Assembly (NCBI GenBank): GCA_003640645.1
Contig: QGHH01000012.1
Span: 84,872 to 148,871, forward strand
DNA: 64,000 bases
Source of the DNA: Fredinandcohnia aciditolerans
GTDB lineage: Bacteria; Bacillota; Bacilli; Bacillales; Bacillaceae_L
Reading direction: 5' to 3'
In this document: piece after piece, positions 8,715 to 16,359 of the stretch
Layout of the letters: every line of letters begins with the position of its first letter
How positions within the stretch are numbered: the first letter of the stretch is position 1
Translations under genes and position numbers: made by a program
The notes under the pieces: model-generated
What the model was told of the DNA's origin: nothing
The model's database searches: none
Seen by the model: the letters and a program-made list of their open reading frames with translations, nothing else

Positions 8715-9912
8715 ATATAAATATGAGGGAAGAGATAAATTCGGAAAAAAGTCCGGCACAATTTCAGGAACTTCTAAGACTGATGCAGTCACAACTCTGC
8801 GTGATAAAGGAATTAGGGTAATTAGCATTAATGAAGTACCTGAAACCTTATTAACGAAGGATTTAGCCATTGGCAATCCTGTTAAACTACGGGACTTTGT
8901 CATCTTTTTAAGACAGTTTTCAACCCTAATTAAAGCCGGGGTAACCATTGTGGATTCAATGAATATTTTGGCACACCAAACAGAGAGTAAACCACTTAAA
9001 AATGCCCTGTTAGAAGTAGAGCAGGACCTTAGAGAAGGGATTGCCTTATCAACTGCTACTGCAAAGCATAAACGAATTTTTACTAACTTATTTACGAATA
9101 TGGTACGTGTAGGTGAGGTTGGCGGAAGTTTGGATGAAACACTTGAAAACCTTGCAGTGTATTATGAGAAACAAAATAAAACGAGACAAAAGGTAAAATC
9201 AGCGATGGCATATCCAATCGTCATTGGAATCGTTGCAATTGCTGTTGTCATCTTTTTATTAGTTTCTGTTGTCCCAACCTTTGTTGATATGTTTGCTGAC
9301 TTTGGAGCAGAACTACCTGCTATCACAAAATTTGTGTTAAACGCAAGTGTGTTTATGCAAAAGTTTTGGTGGCTTTTATTACTTTTAGGTATTGTCATTT
9401 ATATTATGTTTATTCTGCTTAAACAAAGACAAGAAACAAGATATTACTTAGATTATGCCAAAATAAAAATGCCCATTTTTGGGAAGTTGATTCAAAAGGC
9501 TGTACTTGCCCGTCTAACGAGAACACTAAGTTCCATGTTGAATAGTTCAGTACCTATTTTACAAGCGTTAGTTGTTGTTGAAACGATTGTTGAAAATGAA
9601 GTAATAGCGGACGTTATAAAGCAGTCAAGAAAGGCGCTAGAACAAGGAAAATCGATGACAGATCCGATGAAAAAGCACTGGGCGTTCCCACCGCTGATCA
9701 TCCATATGATTGCGATCGGTGAAAGTACAGGTTCATTGGATGAGATGCTGGGGAAAGTAGCAGATTTTTACGAGGACGAAGTTGAAAATGCAACAGATCA
9801 ATTAAAATCATTGATTGAACCATTAATGATTGTATTTTTGAGCAGTATTGTCGGGACTATAGTCACGGCGATTCTGGTTCCAATGTTCGACATCTTTAAT
9901 CAAATTCAATGA
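8707..9912 (+). CDS. pilC: Type IV pilus inner-membrane platform protein PilC
   Basis: A 401-residue polytopic membrane protein with two T2SF domains (about 65-190 and 268-390). Conserved segments are LRQFSTLIKAGVTI, GEVGGSLDETL and IAIGESTGSLDEML. Hydrophobic segments occur at about 165-190, 215-240 and 370-395. PilC links PilB or PilT to the growing pilus. The start overlaps the end of pilT. No terminator is evident between this gene and pilA, so some read-through into pilA is possible. Confidence 0.94.
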   Translation: MARYKYEGRDKFGKKSGTISGTSKTDAVTTLRDKGIRVISINEVPETLLTKDLAIGNPVKLRDFVIFLRQFSTLIKAGVTIVDSMNILAHQTESKPLKNALLEVEQDLREGIALSTATAKHKRIFTNLFTNMVRVGEVGGSLDETLENLAVYYEKQNKTRQKVKSAMAYPIVIGIVAIAVVIFLLVSVVPTFVDMFADFGAELPAITKFVLNASVFMQKFWWLLLLLGIVIYIMFILLKQRQETRYYLDYAKIKMPIFGKLIQKAVLARLTRTLSSMLNSSVPILQALVVVETIVENEVIADVIKQSRKALEQGKSMTDPMKKHWAFPPLIIHMIAIGESTGSLDEMLGKVADFYEDEVENATDQLKSLIEPLMIVFLSSIVGTIVTAILVPMFDIFNQIQ

Positions 9913-10000
9913 TGAAATTATGAAAAAAGACACACCTTTGTAAAAAATATGTTTAAAATCATGTTATTCCGAACAAATTTCTAGTGTTTTCAACAGCATT

Positions 10001-10012
10001 TGCTATTATAAT
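10001..10012 (+). promoter_or_regulatory. Candidate promoter of the major pilin gene
   Basis: An extended -10 (TGC followed by TATTAT, 10001-10009) overlaps a perfect TATAAT (10007-10012), 40-50 bp before pilA. No clear -35 box is seen. It would let pilA be expressed above the level of the surrounding machinery. Confidence 0.45.
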
Positions 10013-10054
10013 AAATAGTATAAATGGACTAGTTCCTAAAAAGGAGAGGGAAAC

Positions 10055-10453
10055 ATGTTTAAAAAGCATTTGAAAAATCAAAAGGGGTTAACATTGATTG
10101 AATTGTTAGCAGTTGTTGTAATTTTGGGGATTATTGCAGCAATTGCGGTGCCTGCTATTGGGAATGTGATTAATAATACAAGGGAAGATGCAATAGTAGC
10201 AGATGCAAGACAGGCTGTAGAATCTGCCAAACTGTTTCTCGCAAGTAATCCTGGTACAACTGAAACATCACTAACAAATACACAATTGGAAGATTATTTT
10301 GATGGTGGTAAATTAACTAGCTATACAGTTTCTGTTGATTCTGGAAAGGTAACTGGGATTACTTTTGCATATAACAGTAAAAACTATGAAGCTACAATAG
10401 AAGAACTCAGCACAGAGGGAACTGAACTATCTAGTTTAGAAAAAACTACTTAA
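10055..10453 (+). CDS. pilA: Major type IV prepilin PilA
   Basis: A 132-residue prepilin. Leader MFKKHLKNQKG is cleaved after Gly11; the mature N-terminus LTLIELLAVVVILGIIAAIA has Glu at +5 and the long hydrophobic alpha-1 helix typical of the main pilus subunit. The mature domain is short, without cysteines, and acidic at the end. It has AAGGAGAGGG as ribosome-binding site, a candidate promoter of its own and a hairpin directly downstream, all consistent with high expression. The next gene encodes the peptidase that processes it. Major rather than minor is inferred from the leader, position and expression signals. Confidence 0.9.
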   Translation: MFKKHLKNQKGLTLIELLAVVVILGIIAAIAVPAIGNVINNTREDAIVADARQAVESAKLFLASNPGTTETSLTNTQLEDYFDGGKLTSYTVSVDSGKVTGITFAYNSKNYEATIEELSTEGTELSSLEKTT

Positions 10454-10470
10454 TAATAAATATTATTTTT

Positions 10471-10499
10471 ATAAGTGTAGCCTAAAAGGCTACACTTAT
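10471..10499 (+). other. Perfect 12-bp hairpin without T-tract between pilA and pilD
   Basis: Arms 10471-10482 and 10488-10499 are perfectly complementary around TAAAA. The 3' side lacks a run of T (TAATAGAGG follows), so it is probably a partial attenuator or an mRNA 3'-end stabiliser that raises pilA over pilD. Confidence 0.7.
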
Positions 10500-10519
10500 T
10501 AATAGAGGATGTTAAAACC

Positions 10520-11278
10520 ATGAGTTTTATTTATTATTTATTTATATTCTTTTATGGCCTACTTTTAGGCTCCTTCTTCAACGTCGTAGGCCTCCGAATT
10601 CCAGCAGGCCAGTCTATTGTTCGTCCGCGTTCTGCATGCCCAACTTGTAAGCACCAACTGACAGCGATAGAATTAATCCCGGTATTTTCATACATATTAC
10701 AAAGGGGCAAGTGTCGAAATTGTAAAACCCACATATCCCCTATATATGCTTCAATTGAATTTGCTACAGCAATTCTTTTCACGATTTCACCATTGCTGGT
10801 GGGATGGTCAAAAGAATTGATCATTGCATGGACTTTAATATCATTATTGGTCATAATTTTCGTTTCAGACATCACATATATGATCATCCCAGATAAGGTT
10901 CTATTCTTTTTTACCCCATTACTTATTATAGAGCGTATTTATGTGCCACTTGAACCATGGTGGGATATGATCACAGGTTGTATAGTTGGCTTTCTGTTAC
11001 TCTATTTTATTGCTGTCGTTAGCAAAGGTGGGATGGGTGGAGGCGATATTAAACTTTATGCAGTCATCGGTCTTGCAATAGGTTGGAAACTTGTCCTTCT
11101 GTCCTTTTTCCTCGCTACTCTTATTGGTACGTTTCTCGGATTAATCGGGATTGCAATTGGTAAAGTTAAAAAAGGAAAACCCATGCCGTTTGGTCCAGCC
11201 ATTGTCGTCGGTACACTTATAGCATATTTCTGGGGACACAATCTTATCGCGATGTATATTGACCTAATAGGATTTTAA
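10520..11278 (+). CDS. pilD: Prepilin peptidase / N-methyltransferase (PilD, ComC orthologue)
   Basis: A 252-residue polytopic membrane aspartic protease (A24 family). It cleaves the leader after Gly and methylates the new N-terminus. The N-terminal zinc domain has C40-x2-C43 and C65-x2-C68. The catalytic aspartates are D117 (SDITYMIIPD) and D176 (GGGDIKL). About six to seven further hydrophobic helices follow. In B. subtilis the comC peptidase gene occupies this same place between folC and spoIIB, so this enzyme probably serves both the T4P and the ComG competence pseudopilus. RBS AGAGGA is ten bases before ATG 10520. It is followed at 17 bp by pilM. Confidence 0.95.
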   Translation: MSFIYYLFIFFYGLLLGSFFNVVGLRIPAGQSIVRPRSACPTCKHQLTAIELIPVFSYILQRGKCRNCKTHISPIYASIEFATAILFTISPLLVGWSKELIIAWTLISLLVIIFVSDITYMIIPDKVLFFFTPLLIIERIYVPLEPWWDMITGCIVGFLLLYFIAVVSKGGMGGGDIKLYAVIGLAIGWKLVLLSFFLATLIGTFLGLIGIAIGKVKKGKPMPFGPAIVVGTLIAYFWGHNLIAMYIDLIGF

Positions 11279-11295
11279 TAGTAAGGGGATACATA

Positions 11296-12267
11296 ATGGC
11301 TTTTACACTTTTTTCACCAAGTAAACTTGCTAATATCATTTTAAAAGATCATGTAATTCGTTATGTGGGTGTGAAACGCTCTAACCCTATTACAGTACAT
11401 AAATTTCGAGAAAAATATTTACCCCCTGGTATTATTCAAGAAGGCAGAATCATTGAACGTGACACACTTCATTTAATTCTAGAAGAATGTATGACAGATT
11501 GGGGTATCAAAAATAATCAAGTCCGATTTATTATTCCAGACTCATTTGTAGTCATTCGAAAGATATCGATTCCAAATGAAGTGAAGGATGATGAGATTTT
11601 AGGATATATTTACCTAGAGCTCGGAGCAACTATTCATCTCCCTTTCGAAGACCCTGTTTTGGATTATAAAATTCTTTCTGAAGATGAAAAGAAAAAAGAG
11701 GTTCTCATTTTTGCAGCACCTGAGGATGTTGCTATCGAATACTCGTCCCTACTGGAGGATATTTCGTTAAAGCCTATTGCAGCAGATATTTCACCACTTT
11801 GTATGTATCGACTGTTTCATTTTTGTAAGAAAACAAGCGCAGAAGAACATTCGTTGTTGCTTCAATTTGATCTACAATCTGCAAGTATAAGTATTTTTCA
11901 TCACGACATTCCTTTGTTTATGAGGCATATTACCTTGGAAACGTCAATTGATGATTGGGATATCCAACAAAACTCTACCAAAACCTTAGCAGACATAAGA
12001 TGGAACAGTCATCGCAGTAAGTTGGAAGTCCTGATAGATGAAATAACTAAAGAGATTGAACATGTGATGAATTTTTATAGTTTTAACATGTCACAGGGGA
12101 AAGAAAGAATTACAAATATTCTCGTTAGCGGGGATCACCCAAATCTTCCAGACATCACATCAACTCTTGTTGAACGATATGAAATTCCTGTTTGTACAAT
12201 TGATACATTTGAGAAAATGCCTAGTCAATATTTTCTACCATTAGGATTGGCGCTAAAAGAGGTGTAA
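11296..12267 (+). CDS. pilM: Type IV pilus assembly protein PilM (actin-like)
   Basis: A 323-residue cytoplasmic protein of the PilM family with an actin/FtsA-like fold. Typical segments are GIIQEGRIIER, VRFIIPDSFVVIRKISIPNEV, LPFEDPVLDYKI and VEVLIDEITKEIEHVMNFY-like text near the end. PilM binds the short N-terminal motif of PilN and connects the alignment complex to the cytoplasmic motor. Start ATG 11296 has AAGGGGATAC upstream; the next gene starts two bases after its stop. Sequence is divergent, but the pilD-M-N-O order makes the call firm. Confidence 0.88.
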   Translation: MAFTLFSPSKLANIILKDHVIRYVGVKRSNPITVHKFREKYLPPGIIQEGRIIERDTLHLILEECMTDWGIKNNQVRFIIPDSFVVIRKISIPNEVKDDEILGYIYLELGATIHLPFEDPVLDYKILSEDEKKKEVLIFAAPEDVAIEYSSLLEDISLKPIAADISPLCMYRLFHFCKKTSAEEHSLLLQFDLQSASISIFHHDIPLFMRHITLETSIDDWDIQQNSTKTLADIRWNSHRSKLEVLIDEITKEIEHVMNFYSFNMSQGKERITNILVSGDHPNLPDITSTLVERYEIPVCTIDTFEKMPSQYFLPLGLALKEV

Positions 12268-12269
12268 TT

Positions 12270-12938
12270 ATGCTTGTGGATATTAATTTACTACCAAGAA
12301 AAGAGTTTAAAAATCGAGCGAAATTACTACTCCTTCTTATCATTCTTTGTGTTGCAATCCTTGGGTTTTTGTTTATCTTTTTACAATATAAACAAGCAAC
12401 TTCACTTGAAGACAATCTAGCGAACCAAATTGAGACACTACAAGAAAAACGAGCAGCAGAGGAACAAAAATATGCATCCGCAAATAATTCAAATAACCTA
12501 ATCAATTTGGATAGAACTGTGGAGTGGGCAGATGGCTATTTTGTAGAGTCGGTACCGATTATAAATCATTTAACTAAGTTATTGCCTGAACGGGGTTTTG
12601 TTCAAAAATTTTCATACACAGAGGATGGAATTGTTTCTTTAGAAGTTCAGTTTGATACCAATACAGAAAATGCTCATTATCTGGCTTTGCTTACTGAATC
12701 TCCATTTATTCGTTCAGCACGCCTATTGACTGTCTCTACTACGCCAATTTTAGAAGAGAATGGGGATAAGGCCGATAATAAAGAACAATCGAACAATAAT
12801 GGTAATGAGGTTGAGGATGCTCCAACTGGTGATTCAGTTGAAATAGACAAAAATAATGACATTCTGCCTAGGTATTTTGCTCAATATGAGATTATCTTTG
12901 AGAAGAGTGCCATTCGTTCATTACAGGAGGGAAATTAG
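12270..12938 (+). CDS. pilN: Type IV pilus assembly protein PilN
   Basis: A 222-residue bitopic membrane protein. The N-terminus MLVDINLLPRKE carries the INLLP motif that binds PilM, followed by one transmembrane helix (about 18-40) and a coiled coil. The extracytoplasmic part has a ferredoxin-like PilN domain (about 80-155), then an unusual Asn/Glu/Asp-rich stretch (about 165-200). With PilO it forms the alignment complex. It is separated from pilM and pilO by only two bases each. Confidence 0.88.
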   Translation: MLVDINLLPRKEFKNRAKLLLLLIILCVAILGFLFIFLQYKQATSLEDNLANQIETLQEKRAAEEQKYASANNSNNLINLDRTVEWADGYFVESVPIINHLTKLLPERGFVQKFSYTEDGIVSLEVQFDTNTENAHYLALLTESPFIRSARLLTVSTTPILEENGDKADNKEQSNNNGNEVEDAPTGDSVEIDKNNDILPRYFAQYEIIFEKSAIRSLQEGN

Positions 12939-12940
12939 GT

Positions 12941-13735
12941 ATGACTCTCCAATTTTCACGAAAACAAATTATCTATTTGGTTATGTCTATCGTCTTTTTA
13001 GTTGGTGTTTATTATTTAACCTATTTTCTCTTAGTAAAACCAGTGAAGTTGAAAATATCTCAATTAGAGAAAAGTGTAAAAACAGAAGAAAGACTATTAG
13101 AGTTAATATCGAATAAACGTACGAACGAAACGCCAAATATTAGTTCTACTGAAATTCAAAAAAGAATTCCAGTAGTTCCGCTAGTCGAGCAAATCGTCTT
13201 GGATCTTGAACGTGCAGAGACTTTATCTGAGAGTCGAGTTATTAGTATGTCTTATAGCGAAAGTGAATTCACATTATTCGATGAAACTCAACCTGTTGAG
13301 GAACAGGAAGCAACGAATCTCGAAAATGAAAAAAATGATCAAGCTTCGACTGAAGATGGGTCAGATGATGCCAATGAGACTGTGGAAGAAGTGAAGGATA
13401 TTGATCCTGAACTTATCGATGGACTAAACCAGATAACTGTAACATTACAAATCCAATCACCCACCTATCCCGATTTGGAGAAGTTCTTATCTGTTATCGA
13501 ACACCAGACTAGAATAACAAGGGTGGATTCAATAAGCTTTTCAGGTACTCCGGAGTTGACATCTGTGGATCAAATGGCACAACCACTCGTGTATGATGTG
13601 ACCATTTCAACTTTTTATATGTCTAAATACCCTGAACTTGCTGAAGAGGCACCAAAACTTACGGTTCCCCCACCAAGCAACAAGGATAATCCTTTGGCAA
13701 CAGGTTTAGAAAAGAAAAGTGAAGAAAATGAGTAG
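12941..13735 (+). CDS. pilO: Type IV pilus assembly protein PilO
   Basis: A 264-residue bitopic membrane protein: transmembrane helix at about 8-28, coiled coil at 30-55, and a PilO-like ferredoxin fold split by an acidic insert (about 115-150: EEQEATNLENEKNDQAST and on). The C-terminal segment (YPDLEKFLSVIEHQTRITRVDSI) is typical of PilO. It pairs with PilN. It is the last gene of the pilD-M-N-O run and is followed by a terminator. No pilP or pilQ follows, as expected for a cell without an outer membrane. Confidence 0.87.
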   Translation: MTLQFSRKQIIYLVMSIVFLVGVYYLTYFLLVKPVKLKISQLEKSVKTEERLLELISNKRTNETPNISSTEIQKRIPVVPLVEQIVLDLERAETLSESRVISMSYSESEFTLFDETQPVEEQEATNLENEKNDQASTEDGSDDANETVEEVKDIDPELIDGLNQITVTLQIQSPTYPDLEKFLSVIEHQTRITRVDSISFSGTPELTSVDQMAQPLVYDVTISTFYMSKYPELAEEAPKLTVPPPSNKDNPLATGLEKKSEENE

Positions 13736-13752
13736 CTGATAACCTAGTAAAG

Positions 13753-13782
13753 GACGAGGCAAAGCAAAAATGTCTCGTTTTT
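13753..13782 (+). terminator. Terminator of the pilus operon
   Basis: A 7-bp stem with one G-U pair (13754-13760 with 13772-13778) is followed by TTTTT. It separates pilO from the next gene. Confidence 0.7.
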
Positions 13783-13912
13783 AGCTGTTATCGCAGTATC
13801 ATAAAAGTTTTATAAAATCTAAACATTAGTATAAAATAACAAAATGTAAAAAAATGGATTCGATGAAAAAACACTTTCCTAAACATTTAATGCAACTGTT
13901 AAAAGGAACTTG

Positions 13913-15289
13913 ATGATCTTTATAGAAAGATGTGAGAGCAACTTGGAATCTCTTGTAATTGCAATTATTTCTCTTTTAATAATACTACCCATTATTTATT
14001 TTTTGCCTATTGGTTTTACTCACAAGGGAAAGTTACTAATTCTTTTTTGTGCATTTATCGTATTCACTATTGGTATCGCATTGAAGACAGTAATGAGTGT
14101 ATGGCAAACTGGCTTAGTGTTAATACTGCTAGCAATAGGAGCTTCATATTTAATTGGAAAAAAATATGGAAATCAATTATTTATTCATGACGAAAATAGT
14201 GAAGAATACGAAGATCAAGTCATTAAATTTGAAATTGAAGATGATATTGAAGAAGAAATACGAAAGCAGGCAAACCCTCAAAAAGACAAGGCACTTCAAG
14301 TTGAGCGAGATATCGTTTCTCCTCAAACACAAGCAGTTGATGAGGAATTTGTTGAAGAACTTGAACCAATTGTCAGTCAAAAAAATGATGAATGCATGAT
14401 TGAAAATATACATGTTGAAAATGAAGAACTTCCAGATGTCACGCACACAAACAATCAGGACGGAAATCACGAATTTGAGGAATTGCTCAAAGAAATTGAA
14501 CTGGAATTAAATCCTCCTAATGAATTGCAAAAAACGGATGGGATTCTTGAATCATCTGAAGAAACGATAGAACTTGAACCAAACGATCTAGACGAAGAGG
14601 AAGATGAAATTCAAATGACTGCACCTTCAACCCTTGAAGAAATTCAAATTGATAGTTTACCAGTCAATAAAGTCGAACATCCGAGTAAAGAAAGTGGTAT
14701 AGAGGGTATCCCACTCATTGAACCTAGCGAAAAAAAGGTTGAAGAAATTGAGGATGATTCAACTGAAGAAGATGTTATTCTGTCCATTCCTGTTGAAAAC
14801 GAGAATACAATTCAGGAAGTACAACTGGAGGCATCACAGAATCAGATTGGTGAAGCTCCGGAAATAAAAGAACTAGAAGAAACCGGAATAATAACATTAG
14901 AAAATGAGCAATTCGATGAATCAAAGGAAGATTATCCTAGTACTGAAATGATGGAAGCTGTTGAAGTAGAGGACGATACTCAAGGAAATCAAGACAATAA
15001 TAACGTGCTAAGACAACAGCTCTTTGCTACGATGATTTCTAAAATAAAACTTTCACGTAATAAAGTCTCAAATTCTCGCTATGAAAAGATAATTCTGGAT
15101 CATCTCAATCCTCAACTTTCTGATCATGATTATTATACTTTTGTTAGTTTATTAATAGAACATTATATAAATACAGGACAAATTGAAGAACTATCATCTT
15201 TACTATCACAAAATAGAGTTAGGTTTGAAAAATATCCTGTAATTTTACAAGAAATTAATTTTATTAAAGATGAATATTGCAAAATATGA
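13913..15289 (+). CDS. Unrecognised membrane protein with long acidic cytoplasmic region
   Basis: A 458-residue protein I do not recognise. Three hydrophobic segments lie at about 11-33, 38-59 and 63-85. A region of about 270 residues follows that is very rich in Glu and Asp (DDIEEEI, LDEEEDEIQ, EEIEDDSTEED), without cysteines apart from one or two, probably disordered. The last 90 residues (about 365-458) look folded and helical (SRYEKIILDHLNPQLSDHD, LLIEHYINTGQIEELSSLL). ATG 13913 is chosen with AAAAGGA five bases upstream; TTG at 13910 is possible. It lies between the pilus terminator and the PRC-barrel gene, so it may belong to either the pilus or the envelope/sporulation genes. Function unknown. 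Confidence 0.8.
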   Translation: MIFIERCESNLESLVIAIISLLIILPIIYFLPIGFTHKGKLLILFCAFIVFTIGIALKTVMSVWQTGLVLILLAIGASYLIGKKYGNQLFIHDENSEEYEDQVIKFEIEDDIEEEIRKQANPQKDKALQVERDIVSPQTQAVDEEFVEELEPIVSQKNDECMIENIHVENEELPDVTHTNNQDGNHEFEELLKEIELELNPPNELQKTDGILESSEETIELEPNDLDEEEDEIQMTAPSTLEEIQIDSLPVNKVEHPSKESGIEGIPLIEPSEKKVEEIEDDSTEEDVILSIPVENENTIQEVQLEASQNQIGEAPEIKELEETGIITLENEQFDESKEDYPSTEMMEAVEVEDDTQGNQDNNNVLRQQLFATMISKIKLSRNKVSNSRYEKIILDHLNPQLSDHDYYTFVSLLIEHYINTGQIEELSSLLSQNRVRFEKYPVILQEINFIKDEYCKI

Positions 15290-15363
15290 CGAAAAATAGC
15301 GAAGAACATGGTAAAATGAATGAAAAAAGACGCATGAAAAAATAACTAGGTGTGGTGAATAGA

Positions 15364-16179
15364 ATGAAGAAGAGTGTTGAAATAGTTGGTCTACCAATCA
15401 TTAGTATTATAGATGGAATTGAAATTGGAAAGGTTAAATCCTTAGTGATAAATCCTGAAAAAGGCTCAGTGGACTTTCTTACTATAGAACATGAAGATTG
15501 GCAAGTAAGTGTGAAGGCTATTCCGTTCAAAAGGGTAATTGGTATTGGTGAGTATGCGGTTACTATTGAAAGTGAAGGCTCTGTTATAGATTTGAATGAG
15601 ATACCAATTGCAAATTCACTTGTAAATAAGAAAATTAAAATTACGAATACAAAAGTCATGACAAGAAAAGGACAGTTATTAGGGGAAGTCCTTGAATATT
15701 ATGTGGATGATGAAACAGGAAATCTATTAGGTACATTATTAAATGTTTCTGGAAGTGAAGTGGCTCTCGCATCTGATTCTGTTCTTACATATGGAAAAGA
15801 CATTATCATTGTTGAGGAAGACGCGTCATCCAAGTTCCTTGACTCTGTAGAGTATTTAGAAAATCCAATACTAGAAACACAAAATGAACCAAATGAAGAA
15901 ATCATTGAAAAAGTTTTACCCGCATCATCAACAGAAGTACAAAGTCCATTTGATGAAATTAATGCATCAATTGACCAGCATGAAGAAGCAGAAGCAAAAG
16001 CACTTCGCCTCAAACAAGTAGATCTTCTATATGGCAAAGTAGTCACTAAAGACATTTTGGACAATGAAGGAAATGTTTTAATACCAGCTGGCACTCATTT
16101 ATCAGTAGATGATATTATAAAGGCTCAAGACTTAGGTCCTAATGTTTTTGTAGAATTATCAATGAATGTTGAACAATAA
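15364..16179 (+). CDS. PRC-barrel domain protein
   Basis: A 271-residue soluble protein. Two PRC-barrel-like beta modules are visible: about 1-75 (GLPIISIIDGIEIGKVKSLV) and 80-155 (VMTRKGQLLGEVLEYYVDDETGNL). An acidic linker and a C-terminal module (DILDNEGNVLIPAGTHLSVDDI, about 225-271) follow. PRC barrels bind RNA or protein partners (RimM, photosynthetic reaction centre H subunit, YlmC/YmxH of sporulating bacteria). The frame is open from GTG 15352, but ATG 15364, with GGTGA five bases upstream, gives the normal start. It is followed by a clean terminator. Being next to the pilus genes suggests but does not prove a pilus role. Confidence 0.75.
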   Translation: MKKSVEIVGLPIISIIDGIEIGKVKSLVINPEKGSVDFLTIEHEDWQVSVKAIPFKRVIGIGEYAVTIESEGSVIDLNEIPIANSLVNKKIKITNTKVMTRKGQLLGEVLEYYVDDETGNLLGTLLNVSGSEVALASDSVLTYGKDIIIVEEDASSKFLDSVEYLENPILETQNEPNEEIIEKVLPASSTEVQSPFDEINASIDQHEEAEAKALRLKQVDLLYGKVVTKDILDNEGNVLIPAGTHLSVDDIIKAQDLGPNVFVELSMNVEQ

Positions 16180-16204
16180 ACCCACGAATTAGTGGGTTTT
16201 TTTA
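16178..16204 (+). terminator. Terminator after the PRC-barrel gene
   Basis: A stem AAACCCAC/GTGGGTTT (16178-16185 with 16192-16199) followed by T residues; it overlaps the stop codon. Confidence 0.85.
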
Positions 16205-16271
16205 CTTTATATGTACTCATGGAAACTCACCAATTGTTATCATTTGTAACAATTTGACGAAAACCTCTAGT

Positions 16272-16304
16272 AACAAGACGACAAATGTCTTGTTCTTTTT
16301 TTTT
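16272..16304 (+). terminator. Second terminator-like hairpin upstream of spoIIB
   Basis: A perfect 8-bp stem (16272-16279 with 16287-16294), loop GACAAAT, is followed by C and nine T. It lies about 70 bp after the preceding terminator and 55 bp before spoIIB, with no gene in between. It may be a backup terminator or a leader attenuator. Confidence 0.7.
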
Positions 16305-16359
16305 ATAGGTATGGTAGCATTGAAAAAAAGTAGGCGTTCCTTAAATGGGTGGTGAAAAA

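Noticed and set aside
6001-9912. Possibility that pilB-pilT-pilC is a comG operon or a type II secretion system
   Set aside because: ComG lacks PilT, zinc-loop PilB with MshEN domain, and PilM/N/O; type II systems lack PilT and need a secretin, which is absent.
15264-16094. Two minus-strand open frames of 131 codons opposite the PRC-barrel gene
   Set aside because: They overlap a well-supported plus-strand gene, have no ribosome-binding sites and resemble no family.
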